Of a stretch of DNA of 15,721 nt, positions 5,503 through 12,479 are shown piece after piece (the stretch's first letter is position 1; each line of letters opens with the position of its first letter). A program made the position numbers and the translations under genes. Below the pieces are notes generated by a model. It was not told the origin of the DNA. It searched no databases and was given only the letters and a program-made list of their open reading frames with translations. The stretch covers positions 1-15,721 of the forward strand of contig CAIYEO010000024.1 of the NCBI GenBank assembly GCA_903925195.1. The letters are read 5' to 3'. Origin of the DNA: an uncultured Candidatus Saccharibacteria bacterium. GTDB lineage: Bacteria; Patescibacteria; Saccharimonadia; Saccharimonadales; UBA4665.

Positions 5503-6033
5503 TTATTTTTTGACTGGAACGTCATGTGCAGCTGCTAACATGATTGGTCCAGTTAGAAGTGCGTATAATCCAAGAATCCATACAAATGCAACACCACTAG
5601 CTGCGGGCTGGAATAGAACTACTATACCGGCTAATAGGCCTAGTGCACCTCCTATTAAAAGCATTGTTCTCATAGTGCTTGATATCTTTTCTGAGAATGA
5701 GATTACTAGTCTAAAGATACCGTTAAAGATTAGTGTAAATCCGATTAGTAATACGAAAGTCGCATAAGTCACTACAGGATGCCTCAGAAGGTAGACGCCA
5801 ACTCCAAGTTCTAGTGCACCTAGTACAAGCTTAAGAAACCATGATGATGGGTTAGTCTTGATCTGGAAAATACCATTCATTATGTTGATTAGGCCAATCA
5901 CTAAAACATATGATGCAAACAAATAAAGTAAAGTTTTAATAGTTAGTCCAGGCCAGAAGACTGCAGCTATACCAAATGCAATAGATGCCATGCCCTCAAA
6001 TATCATTAAGTTTTTTGTAGTTTGATCGATCAT
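5503..6033 (-). CDS. HdeD-family (DUF308) membrane protein
   Basis: A 176-residue integral membrane protein with about six helices grouped as three helical pairs, the pattern of the HdeD/DUF308 family (in E. coli an acid-resistance membrane protein). Helices fall near 9-29, 33-53, 65-83, 88-110, 123-141 and 146-168. The repeated motif pattern is visible: FEGMASIAFGIAAVFWPGLT, then LGALELGVGVYLLRHPVVT and LGLLAGIVVLFQPAAS, each ending in a proline after an aromatic or hydrophobic turn. There is no signal peptide beyond the first helix; the tail HDVPVKK is basic. A clear GGAG ribosome-binding site sits 7 nt before the ATG. The gene follows the large membrane protein gene after 48 bp and ends at a good terminator, so the two may be co-transcribed. 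Physiological role is not established for this lineage. Confidence 0.85.
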   Translation of the reverse strand: MIDQTTKNLMIFEGMASIAFGIAAVFWPGLTIKTLLYLFASYVLVIGLINIMNGIFQIKTNPSSWFLKLVLGALELGVGVYLLRHPVVTYATFVLLIGFTLIFNGIFRLVISFSEKISSTMRTMLLIGGALGLLAGIVVLFQPAASGVAFVWILGLYALLTGPIMLAAAHDVPVKK

Positions 6034-6081
6034 AGGACACTCCTTTGATTATTAATAATATTATTTATGCTCTTAATTTGA

Positions 6082-7257
6082 TTATTTGTCAAGGTTTTTT
6101 GATTCAGCTTTAAGTGTTCGGACAATGAGAGCGGCAGTAAGAACTACAAGTAAGGTGTTAAGTAGTAATGAAAAACTTAGACTAAAAAAGCAGAGAATAA
6201 TAATAGTTATACCGAATAAAGACCAATTAATTATTCTACTATATTGTGCAACCCACCTAGTCAGGTTATTTTCTTTCTTAAATATTAGGGAATGCAAATC
6301 AGCTGAGAAGATATTTTTAGTTATGTGCCTAAGTTTTATTGCTGATTTATATTGTCCTGTGATCCAAGCAATAAATCCTATGGCCACAAAGACCGCTAAA
6401 AGGATAAATGTCTGCTGGTAATATGATTTCATTATAATCGAGTAAGCATCAGAACTAGCCAGCTTATAGTCTGGATTTACATTGTTAAGAATAAATAACT
6501 TTATTATTCTTAGTCCTACAACTGTCGATATCATTAGGAATGAATATAGAAAACTAATCTTAATTATTATTATTCTTTTTCTTTTACTAATCCAGATGGC
6601 AGCAACTGTTGAGATTACAAAAGCTAGCATCAGGATGATTTTAAGATTAGTTATATTGATAATAATCTTATGTAAACTAGGCAGTAAGCTGGAATTTATT
6701 ATGACAATGTTGCCAAATTTAGGCGGTAATGAAATATTCTTCAGGAATGATAGTTTAGGATTGCTGATATTATTAGTTACATATTTGAAGAATTGGCTGA
6801 GATCGATTGTCCCATTGCCTTGATAGTTAGTAGCTGCTTTTATTATAAGGTCATGACTTTTGGTTAGGGCATTATTCCAAGCATTCTGAACTTTTGGGTT
6901 TTCAAAAGTTTTCACTAATTGTTTATTAACCGCTGGCTTTAGCTGGTCAGCAATTGATGGTGCTAAAAATGCAGCTTTTGGAGGAAGTGCTTGAGATATG
7001 TAATTCTGTACGTAATTCCCCTGAAACAATTGATCAGTTGTATAGGCGGCAAGTGACTTTTGGATAGAAGGTGTTTTAATTAGAGGACTAGTAGCGGCAG
7101 TAAATTTTTGATTATCTACGATTGTATTTGCTGTCCAGAATAATAAGTTACTAGACAATAATATGCCTCCTGCAATTCCTACAAGAAGAACAATTATAGA
7201 AGTTCTAAGGAAATTGGAATTTGTTTTATTCTTTTTGCTGGTTGTTTGACTTGACAT
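6082..7257 (-). CDS. Large membrane protein with extracytoplasmic domain
   Basis: A 391-residue membrane protein with an overall plan like conserved actinobacterial integral membrane proteins of unknown function. A basic N-terminus (KKNKTNSN) precedes helix 1 (17-38). A large extracytoplasmic segment (about 40-200) follows, with the family-like opening WTANTIVDNQKFTAATSPLI and LxxPxVQ-type repeats (TPSIQKSLAAYTTDQLF; ENPKVQNAWNNAL). Four or five further helices lie at 205-222, 230-256, 281-300, 345-365 and 367-380, with charged cytoplasmic loops. No enzyme motif is visible. It has an extended -10 promoter upstream and precedes the HdeD-like gene in the same direction. The protein is very rich in Ile, Asn and Lys, as expected for this base composition. 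I infer an envelope role only from topology. Confidence 0.72.
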   Translation of the reverse strand: MSSQTTSKKNKTNSNFLRTSIIVLLVGIAGGILLSSNLLFWTANTIVDNQKFTAATSPLIKTPSIQKSLAAYTTDQLFQGNYVQNYISQALPPKAAFLAPSIADQLKPAVNKQLVKTFENPKVQNAWNNALTKSHDLIIKAATNYQGNGTIDLSQFFKYVTNNISNPKLSFLKNISLPPKFGNIVIINSSLLPSLHKIIINITNLKIILMLAFVISTVAAIWISKRKRIIIIKISFLYSFLMISTVVGLRIIKLFILNNVNPDYKLASSDAYSIIMKSYYQQTFILLAVFVAIGFIAWITGQYKSAIKLRHITKNIFSADLHSLIFKKENNLTRWVAQYSRIINWSLFGITIIILCFFSLSFSLLLNTLLVVLTAALIVRTLKAESKNLDK

Positions 7258-7285
7258 AATATGTAGACCTTGATTAATTTAGACT

Positions 7286-7294
7286 ATTATATCA
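7286..7294 (-). promoter_or_regulatory. Extended -10 promoter for the large membrane protein gene
   Basis: On the minus strand TGATATAAT reads from 7294 to 7286, a perfect TATAAT with the TGn extension; the -35 position (ATATTC) is poor, as is usual for extended -10 promoters. The start near 7279 gives a leader of about 22 nt with an AAGG motif. Confidence 0.55.
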
Positions 7295-7313
7295 TAAATG
7301 CATAGTAGGAATA

Positions 7314-8120
7314 TCAGGGGGTATTTGTCGGGTCCCAGCAAGTTCTAAGATTTTCATTAAGATTATCAATTTTTTCCATATCGCTATCAGTTATCTGAAA
7401 ATTAAAAACATCAAAATTTTGTTTTATTCTATCAGGATGCTTTGATTTAGGTATAACAATATTGCCATGCTGGAGACTCCACCTAATCATTACCTGAGCT
7501 ACTGTTTTATTGTGTTTGGCTGCAATATCAGAGAGAGTATTATCGTTCAATCTCTTGCCGTGGGACAAGGGAGAGTAGGCTTCAAGTGCAATTCCATGCT
7601 TGTTACAGAAATCTAGTAATTCTTTTTGGTATAGGAATGGATGAAATTCAACTTGATTAACACTAGGGACAATTTCAGTTTTTTCTAGAAGTTCCTCTAA
7701 GTGTTTGACTGTGAAATTACTAACACCAATTGATTTTACTCTATTTTGTTTATACAACTTTTCCATATCCTTCCAGGCAGATATCCTGCTTTTTGTTACT
7801 GGATAATGCATTAAGTAAAGGTCTACGTAATCAACTTGTAATTTTTTAAGGCTTTGCTCATATGCTGACTCAACTCGATGATGGTCAAAATTCCAGAGTT
7901 TAGTCGCGATAAATATTTCATCTCTAGGGATGCTACTTTTTATGATGGATTTGCCGACTGAACCTTCATTAAAATATATGTGTGCTGTATCAATATGCCT
8001 ATAGCCATCTTGAAGAGCAGATAAAACAGCTTGAGGTGCTTCAATGACCGGTTTGAGCTGCCAAGTACCAAATCCCAACATTGGAATCTTGATTTTATTA
8101 TTTAATTTTTTATAGAGCAT
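7314..8120 (-). CDS. Aldo/keto reductase
   Basis: NAD(P)H-dependent oxidoreductase reducing aldehydes or ketones; a cytoplasmic TIM barrel of 268 residues, the normal size for the bacterial 2,5-diketo-gluconate reductase-like branch. The catalytic tetrad is complete: Asp44, Tyr49 (RHIDTAHIYFNEGSVG), Lys74 (ATKLW) and His105 (VDLYLMHYP). Other signatures are IGVSNF (131-136), NQVEFHP (155-161) and IPKSKHPDRIKQNFDVF (223-239), the last binding the 2'-phosphate of NADPH, so NADP preference is likely. Substrate cannot be told from sequence. The gene starts divergently from the small membrane protein gene, 67 bp away. The ATG follows an extended -10 element by only 6 nt with no Shine-Dalgarno sequence, suggesting a leaderless mRNA. 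It ends 56 bp before the next minus-strand gene without a visible terminator. Confidence 0.93.
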   Translation of the reverse strand: MLYKKLNNKIKIPMLGFGTWQLKPVIEAPQAVLSALQDGYRHIDTAHIYFNEGSVGKSIIKSSIPRDEIFIATKLWNFDHHRVESAYEQSLKKLQVDYVDLYLMHYPVTKSRISAWKDMEKLYKQNRVKSIGVSNFTVKHLEELLEKTEIVPSVNQVEFHPFLYQKELLDFCNKHGIALEAYSPLSHGKRLNDNTLSDIAAKHNKTVAQVMIRWSLQHGNIVIPKSKHPDRIKQNFDVFNFQITDSDMEKIDNLNENLRTCWDPTNTP

Positions 8121-8126
8121 GTACTT

Positions 8127-8179
8127 ATAATAACAAATGTAATCAACATCAACTTATTTAATAGAATATTTGTTATTAT
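8127..8179. promoter_or_regulatory. Symmetric divergent promoters on a 12-bp inverted repeat
   Basis: ATAATAACAAAT (8127-8138) and ATTTGTTATTAT (8168-8179) form a perfect 12-bp inverted repeat with 29 bp between the arms. Each arm read outward gives TGTTATTAT, an extended -10 element (TGn plus TATTAT): the left arm ends 6 nt before the aldo/keto reductase ATG, and the right arm ends 8 nt before the ATG at 8188. Neither gene has a ribosome-binding site. Any -35 contacts would overlap in the shared centre. The repeat could also be an operator. Confidence 0.5.
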
Positions 8180-8187
8180 GTTTATGT

Positions 8188-8616
8188 ATGAAAGGTAAAA
8201 AAAGAAAAGATTATAAATTTTTTCCTTACGCAAGTAAGTGGATTATTTGGACATATGGTTTGTTAGGTGGCTTATTAATTCCTTGGACAATATATTTAGG
8301 CTACTCATTACCTACAAGACAACTAGCAAGACATTGGGATCTTGCCTGGGTTGGACTAGATATTGTTTTAATTACCTCTCTTTTATTAAGCGCATTATTT
8401 GCCGTAATAAAATCTAAGTACATCATCATAACTTTAGTAATCACTTCTACGTTGTTAATTCTTGACGCATGGTTTGATGTAGTTAGCGCACGATCAGGAG
8501 GGCCTTTTGTTGCTTCCTTAGTAGAGGCACTTATATTCGAACTGCCACTAGCAATCATAACTTTCTCAGTCGCTGTTACCCTTATTAATGATCTAGAATT
8601 TGGAAAAAAACGCTAG
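8188..8616 (+). CDS. Small four-helix membrane protein
   Basis: A 142-residue integral membrane protein with a basic N-terminus (MKGKKRKDYK) and four predicted helices (about 18-38, 51-72, 77-95, 109-131). The hydrophilic stretch SLPTRQLARHWDLAWVGLD between helices 1 and 2 and the motif LDAWFDVVSARSGG after helix 3 resemble conserved positions in small actinobacterial membrane proteins of unknown function. No catalytic or transport motif can be identified. ATG 8188 is chosen over an upstream in-frame TTG at 8170, because the TTG lies inside the -10 repeat. There is no Shine-Dalgarno sequence; the start is 8 nt after the right arm of the inverted repeat, so the mRNA is probably leaderless. It diverges from the aldo/keto reductase, and shared expression is possible. 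Confidence 0.72.
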   Translation: MKGKKRKDYKFFPYASKWIIWTYGLLGGLLIPWTIYLGYSLPTRQLARHWDLAWVGLDIVLITSLLLSALFAVIKSKYIIITLVITSTLLILDAWFDVVSARSGGPFVASLVEALIFELPLAIITFSVAVTLINDLEFGKKR

Positions 8617-8667
8617 TATTATTGATTTTTATATTATTAGGTTGTATAAATATTAGTATAAGCTAAA

Positions 8668-8673
8668 TAAAAT
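8668..8673 (+). promoter_or_regulatory. Candidate -10 element for the LPNTG surface protein gene
   Basis: TAAAAT ends 7 nt before the ATG at 8681, with no Shine-Dalgarno sequence. The only -35-like string (TTGTAT, 8642-8647) is 20 bp upstream, longer than ideal. Confidence 0.35.
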
Positions 8674-8680
8674 ACAAAAA

Positions 8681-9997
8681 ATGTTTAATAAAATACTAGA
8701 AAATATAAAATACCAATCAGATTACCGGCACAAGTTAGCCAGCTTTATAAATAGTGAAAATAAAGAACGAAGAATCCGTAAATTAGGCCTATTTATAATC
8801 ATATTAGCCTTTTTGATCCAGATGATAGCATTAGTTAATCCTGCTAAATCGAGTGCAGCTTCAAGTCCTAACGATCTAATTACCGGCGGTGTTACATCTA
8901 AGCAACAATTAGTGGATTACTGTAACAGTGATTATCACTATGTTGGCCTTATTTATGGCTGGTATGGAGTGACTTGTGCAAATATTGCTGATGCAAGCTC
9001 ATCAGTTATTACTTTGAACTCAACATCATACAATGGCTCATTATGGTCAGTCGGGCATCTACCTTATGGTCTGCCTTCTGAGACTCCTGTAACAGTCTGG
9101 GGAGCAACACTATACTGGAGGATGCTTCATGCTTGGGATACTAATGGTTCATCAAATTATACTGCACTTAAAGTAACAGCAAAAAATGGAAATACATTCT
9201 TTATCTTATTTGGTTGTGGCAATCTTGTCTCAATTGGTTTCCCGACTCCTTACACCACACCTGTTCCAACGCCTACACCTACTCCCACACCGGTACCTGT
9301 ACCCGTTCCTGTCCCTGTCCCTACACCAAAGCCAACACCATGTCCATATAACCCACTCCTGACAATAAAGGACGCTGCATGTCGGCCTTGTGATAAGTCT
9401 CAGTCATTCAGTGATTCAACTAACTGTCTAAAATATTCCAAGTCAGCCACTAACATGACTCAGGGAATTAATGATGCTAATAATTCAAAGGCCAATCCAG
9501 GGGATATTATCAGCTATAAGTTATCGGTTCAGAATATCGGCAAATTAGCAGTAAAAAGCTTTGTGATACAAGAGAATATAAGCGATGTTCTTGATTATGC
9601 AAACGTTGGCAATTTAAATGGTGGGGTTTTAAATTTACAAACAGGTGTTGTAGCCTGGCCAGCTATAAATATTCCAGCTAACGGTACTGTTTCGGAGACA
9701 TTTACTGTAACTGTTAAAAATCCTGTCCCTAACACAGCACCTGGCAAAGACGATCCCAGCGCTTATAATTATATAATGACTAATGTTTACGGAAATACTA
9801 TAAATATAAATGTAAATCCTCCACCTACAGCGGTTGTTGCCCAAGCTGCCGTAACATCCTTGCCAAATACTGGACCAGGCTCTAACTTGCTAATAATTTT
9901 CATAGTTACATCACTAGCTGGATATTTTTACTACCGCAGTAAACTACTGTCTAAAGAGGCAGAAATTCTTGAGGATATAACCGGTGGGGAGGCATAA
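8681..9997 (+). CDS. LPNTG-type cell-surface protein with DUF11-like domain
   Basis: A 438-residue exported surface protein. A long basic cytoplasmic leader (1-36) precedes a hydrophobic signal/anchor helix (37-53) and a likely processing region (AKSSAASS). Next comes an N-terminal ectodomain (about 62-186) rich in Tyr, Trp, Ser and Thr with Cys81, Cys99 and Cys179; a Pro/Thr/Val linker (188-224); a cysteine cluster (Cys221, Cys234, Cys237, Cys249); and a DUF11-type beta-sandwich (about 253-380: NPGDIISYKLSVQNIGKLAV, PANGTVSETFTVTV). The C-terminus carries a sorting motif LPNTG (394-398) and a membrane helix (about 402-418). The tail after the helix is 20 residues and net acidic at its end (KEAEILEDITGGEA), longer than the short basic tail usual for sortase substrates. 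The next gene is coupled by a ribosome-binding site inside the last codons. Role as adhesin or host-contact protein is inferred; no sortase is in the window. Confidence 0.85.
   Translation: MFNKILENIKYQSDYRHKLASFINSENKERRIRKLGLFIIILAFLIQMIALVNPAKSSAASSPNDLITGGVTSKQQLVDYCNSDYHYVGLIYGWYGVTCANIADASSSVITLNSTSYNGSLWSVGHLPYGLPSETPVTVWGATLYWRMLHAWDTNGSSNYTALKVTAKNGNTFFILFGCGNLVSIGFPTPYTTPVPTPTPTPTPVPVPVPVPVPTPKPTPCPYNPLLTIKDAACRPCDKSQSFSDSTNCLKYSKSATNMTQGINDANNSKANPGDIISYKLSVQNIGKLAVKSFVIQENISDVLDYANVGNLNGGVLNLQTGVVAWPAINIPANGTVSETFTVTVKNPVPNTAPGKDDPSAYNYIMTNVYGNTININVNPPPTAVVAQAAVTSLPNTGPGSNLLIIFIVTSLAGYFYYRSKLLSKEAEILEDITGGEA
9241..9341 (+). repeat. Low-complexity Pro-Thr/Pro-Val codon repeat
   Basis: About 100 bp of tandem, slightly diverged six-base units (CCTACA, CCTGTA, CCTGTC and similar) encode alternating Pro-Thr then Pro-Val dipeptides, residues 188-220 of the surface protein. 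Local C content is far above the neighbourhood. Such in-frame repeats are prone to length change by slippage and form stiff wall-spanning stalks. Confidence 0.8.
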
Positions 9998-10002
9998 ATA
10001 AA

Positions 10003-10569
10003 ATGAGTGAATATATAAGATCAAAAGAACATTCTCAGGATAACTATGAGATAACTCCTGAGTCAGACATCGAAAAAAATAAGGAAGTTTTAGCTCAGGA
10101 AAAAAAAGAAGCCCTTCATGAGAGCCAAGAGAAAGCAAAACAATCAAGAGAAAAGATCCAGGAATTAGAGCAGGAAAGCCCCGAAGAAATAAGTGAAAAG
10201 TTCAATAATCAGGATAAATTAAAACATGGAATAGTTCATGTAGATAAGTCTACTAAGCAACACGCTAAGGATGAATATCTTGGAGCTATTAGACATAGGC
10301 TAAATAAAACCGAAAAAAGGTTCTCAAAGTTTATACATAATCCTCAAATCAACATAACTAGCGAAGCCTTAGGTAAAACCCTAATTAGACCATCAGGCAT
10401 TTTAACAGGAGCTATTTTTACTTTAGTAGGCAGTATCTATTATCTTTATATTTCTCATGCTACTGGTTTTCAATATAATTTTTATGTCGCAACATTATTG
10501 TTTGTGGGTGGTTTTGTGTCTGGAGTAGTTATTGAGTTTATAATAAAGCTAGTTTTTACTAAGGATTAG
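10003..10569 (+). CDS. Coiled-coil membrane protein paired with the surface protein
   Basis: A 188-residue protein of no family I can name. The N-terminal 70 residues are highly charged and predicted coiled coil (about 22-66, Glu/Lys/Gln rich). A basic stretch follows (EYLGAIRHRLNKTEKRFSKFIHNP, 91-114), then two membrane helices (131-150 and 160-183) joined by a short loop, and a basic C-terminus. With no signal peptide the coiled coil is expected in the cytoplasm. GGGGAGG (9986-9992), inside the last codons of the LPNTG protein, is a strong ribosome-binding site and the gap between the genes is 5 bases, so they form an operon and may work together. Its stop overlaps the convergent deacetylase gene by 4 bases. 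Confidence 0.75.
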   Translation: MSEYIRSKEHSQDNYEITPESDIEKNKEVLAQEKKEALHESQEKAKQSREKIQELEQESPEEISEKFNNQDKLKHGIVHVDKSTKQHAKDEYLGAIRHRLNKTEKRFSKFIHNPQINITSEALGKTLIRPSGILTGAIFTLVGSIYYLYISHATGFQYNFYVATLLFVGGFVSGVVIEFIIKLVFTKD

Positions 10570-11276
10570 TTATAGGCTTTGATTCCTAGCATTTCGGGTA
10601 TTGTCACGAATGTATAGCCTTGTTGTTCTAGATGTTTAATAACTATAGGTAGGGCTTTGACTGTTTCTGTTCGGTTTCCACCTTTTGAGTCGTGTCCATC
10701 GTGGAATATTATTATTGATCCGTTCTTAGATATTTTAATAACATGATTAGCCATTTTTTGACCATTAATGTGAAATACTTCAAATGGATGACAAAATTCA
10801 CCAGATATTGGTGTAAGTTTGTTATTTTTTAGATTCTTGAGTATAAAAGGGTGCCGAAATAGCCATGGAGAGCGATATAGAGCAGGTTTGAGCCTTAAAT
10901 ATTTATATATGATATCTTGATTGGATTTTATTTCCTTTGTCATTCTAAGGCTTCTAAAATAGTTAAAAAAATTATGAGACAAGGAATGATTTGCAATAAT
11001 ATGACCATCAGCTAATACATTCTTGGCAGTATCAGGATTTCGCTCAATACACTTGCCAACCATAAAAAAGGTCGCTTGAACCTTATGCTTTTTTAGTATG
11101 TCCAATATCTCAGAAGTATACGGATCATTCGGTCCGTCGTCGAAAGTGAGTGCAATTTGTTTTTTATCTCTAGGACCATGCCAAATATATTCACCGAATA
11201 CTTGCGAATATGAGGACATAAAAAGCCAGTATAGGGTAATTATTATGATTGGTATAAATATTATCAGTAAAAGCAT
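10566..11276 (-). CDS. NodB-type polysaccharide deacetylase
   Basis: CE4-family metal-dependent deacetylase, likely acting on N-acetylated envelope glycans such as peptidoglycan GlcNAc. Length is 236 residues. An N-terminal membrane helix (2-20, uncleaved-looking) places the domain outside the membrane. All NodB motifs are present: TFDDGP (44-49, catalytic base Asp46 and ligand Asp47), HSLSH (97-101, ligands His97 and His101), the arginine motif RSPW (135-138), and IIIFHDG (188-194, catalytic His192). The gene follows the GT2 gene by 10 bases in the same direction, without a ribosome-binding site of its own, so translation is probably coupled. It overlaps the convergent coiled-coil membrane protein gene by 4 bases. 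Peptidoglycan modification for lysozyme resistance is one likely role; the true substrate is not shown. Confidence 0.92.
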   Translation of the reverse strand: MLLLIIFIPIIIITLYWLFMSSYSQVFGEYIWHGPRDKKQIALTFDDGPNDPYTSEILDILKKHKVQATFFMVGKCIERNPDTAKNVLADGHIIANHSLSHNFFNYFRSLRMTKEIKSNQDIIYKYLRLKPALYRSPWLFRHPFILKNLKNNKLTPISGEFCHPFEVFHINGQKMANHVIKISKNGSIIIFHDGHDSKGGNRTETVKALPIVIKHLEQQGYTFVTIPEMLGIKAYN

Positions 11277-11286
11277 TATAAATTAT

Positions 11287-12132
11287 TTATATTTTAGGTT
11301 TTCTAGATGATGATTCTGGTACTTTTTCATTTTGAAGTGGAGTAAATAGAATATTGAATAAAGCTATTATTTTTTTATAGATGGTTAATCTTTTACTGTC
11401 TTCCCTATAAGCTGGAGCAGGCTTGATGATTACTCTATTGAATATTCTATTAAGATGATAACCAGCAAGATAGTAGTAGAAGAAGGAAACAAAAATATTA
11501 TAGAATAGTCCTCTATTTAATCTTCTGGCTGATGTTAGGGTTGGGTTATTGAGCAAAAAAACTATTCTGCCCTTATTTTTCATTTGTCCAATCATCGCCA
11601 TTTCATCTCCGCCTTGAGATAATTTAACGTCGTATCCTTCCCAGGCAGATTTTTTAAAAGCATAGTTAGTGGCGCTAATGTAGAATGGTCTATTTAGTAA
11701 TTTAGAATATGCATAGGCAGAACCAAATAAAATACTTGTATAAAAATTACCCCACCATGGACCGTCTCTATATTTACAGGGACCAGCCACAGCCACTACA
11801 TTATTATTCCTCTGAAACATATCATCAATATTTTTTAGCCAATCCTCAGTGTATATAGTATCGGCATCGGTAGAAATAACTACTTTAGCTTTTGCTATTT
11901 TAGTTCCAGCTTGTCTAGCCCAGCAAACTCCAGGATTACTCTCGTTAACAATTCTAGCTCCAAAGGACTTAGCTATTGCAATAGTTTTATCAGAACAGTT
12001 ATTATCCACGACTATTATTTCTATTAATCCATCATAGGTTTGTTTATTAAGTGAAGTTAAGGTTTTTGCAATATACTTTTCTTCATTAAAACAAGGTATA
12101 ACAATACTATAGTTAGGCTTACTTTTATCCAT
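11287..12132 (-). CDS. Family 2 glycosyltransferase
   Basis: GT-A fold, inverting nucleotide-sugar transferase of 281 residues. Motifs in order are VIPCFNEEKYIAKTL (11-25), the nucleotide-binding strand EIIVVDNNCSDKT (38-50), the metal-binding STDADT (87-92, Asp89 and Asp91), a middle region with WWGNFY, and GGDEMAM (174-180), the likely catalytic acid site. A C-terminal amphipathic segment (about 208-230, FYNIFVSFFYYYLAGYHL) probably associates with the membrane. There is no strong transmembrane helix elsewhere, so the active site faces the cytoplasm. It precedes the polysaccharide deacetylase, which suggests both act on the same envelope glycan. TATACT (12138-12143) lies 5 nt before the ATG and no Shine-Dalgarno sequence is seen, so a second, leaderless transcript is possible besides read-through from the small ORF. 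Sugar donor and acceptor are unknown. Confidence 0.9.
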   Translation of the reverse strand: MDKSKPNYSIVIPCFNEEKYIAKTLTSLNKQTYDGLIEIIVVDNNCSDKTIAIAKSFGARIVNESNPGVCWARQAGTKIAKAKVVISTDADTIYTEDWLKNIDDMFQRNNNVVAVAGPCKYRDGPWWGNFYTSILFGSAYAYSKLLNRPFYISATNYAFKKSAWEGYDVKLSQGGDEMAMIGQMKNKGRIVFLLNNPTLTSARRLNRGLFYNIFVSFFYYYLAGYHLNRIFNRVIIKPAPAYREDSKRLTIYKKIIALFNILFTPLQNEKVPESSSRKPKI

Positions 12133-12177
12133 ATATAAGTATAAGTTTAACAGTATAGGGGAATTTTATTAAATCTA

Positions 12178-12339
12178 TTAGTTGTAGCCAAGGCCAGGTA
12201 ATTCTTTAACTTTTTGATCCTCAGTTAATGAATCCCACTCTATAGCAAGTCTACCTATTTCTCTCTGTATTTCATCAGAATCCATTTCTAATGTTTCTGG
12301 ATTTTGATGTTGTTCTATTTGTTCGAATTTATTATTCAT
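12178..12339 (-). CDS. Small acidic protein, 53 residues
   Basis: A short gene running from ATG 12339 to TAA 12178. The protein is acidic and helical: MNNKFEQIEQHQN, then ETLEMDSDEIQREIGRLA and the end LTEDQKVKELPGLGYN. I do not recognise it. The conserved-looking final PGLGYN and the WDSLTEDQK segment argue for a real protein. A good ribosome-binding site (AAGGAA) lies 6-7 nt upstream. It is the first gene after the attenuator-like leader at 12361-12473 and stands 45 bp before the GT2 gene, so any regulation by that leader acts on it first. There is no membrane segment or cysteine. Confidence 0.6.
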   Translation of the reverse strand: MNNKFEQIEQHQNPETLEMDSDEIQREIGRLAIEWDSLTEDQKVKELPGLGYN

Positions 12340-12360
12340 ATCTATTCCTTTTCTTATATA

Positions 12361-12391
12361 AAAACAGGCTCTTTCGTGTGAGCCTGTTTTT
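12361..12391. terminator. Strong bidirectional terminator, end of the leader RNA
   Basis: ACAGGCTC (12364-12371), an 8-nt loop and GAGCCTGT (12380-12387), an eight-base-pair GC-rich stem. It is flanked by an A-run on one side and a T-run on the other, so either strand yields a hairpin followed by U residues. On the minus strand it stands just before the ribosome-binding site of the 53-residue ORF. Confidence 0.88.
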
Positions 12392-12409
12392 TATTAATTG
12401 TTACTATTT

Positions 12410-12472
12410 TTAGCAGGCTCTAACAAAGTCGATGACAATAATCTTGTTTGACTTATAATTGTTAGAAACCAT
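12410..12472 (-). CDS. Putative 20-residue leader peptide
   Basis: ATG 12472 to TAA 12410 encodes MVSNNYKSNK followed by IIVIDFVRAC. The ATG falls about where transcription would start, so it would be a leaderless message. The ORF covers both strands of stem 1:2 and its last codons (GTT AGA GCC TGC) contain the antiterminator copy of GAGCCTG, so ribosome position would decide which hairpin forms. There is no run of a single amino acid codon, apart from a cluster of Ile and Val, that would name a sensed amino acid. A chance ORF cannot be excluded. Confidence 0.35.
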   Translation of the reverse strand: MVSNNYKSNKIIVIDFVRAC

Positions 12473-12479
12473 GCTAAGT

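Larger units (their letters stand above)
12361..12473 (-). ncRNA. Attenuator-like leader RNA before the small ORF-GT2-deacetylase genes
   Basis: From a start near 12473 to the terminator at 12361 the minus strand gives an RNA of about 110 nt with mutually exclusive pairings. Stem 1:2 pairs TCTAACA (12460-12466) with TGTTAGA (12419-12425), plus AAGTC (12450-12454) with GACTT (12426-12430). A second copy of GAGCCTG (12414-12420) can pair with the first arm of the terminator, CAGGCTC (12380-12386), as an antiterminator. The terminator proper pairs that arm with GAGCCTG at 12365-12371. It could be an attenuator, an unknown riboswitch-type leader or a terminated sRNA. I do not match it to a known class. 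Confidence 0.55.

Noticed and set aside
6086..6823. Plus-strand ORFs opposite the large membrane protein gene
   Set aside because: Complement of hydrophobic codons gives long open frames; no start signals and the minus-strand protein has a clear topology and promoter.
9241..9341. CRISPR-like or tandem DNA repeat
   Set aside because: The units are six-base codon pairs in frame with the surface protein and no spacers are present; it is a coding low-complexity tract.
12395..12472. tRNA or T-box in the leader before the small ORF
   Set aside because: No cloverleaf, no TTC/anticodon arm pattern and no T-box core motif; only the hairpins described are seen.
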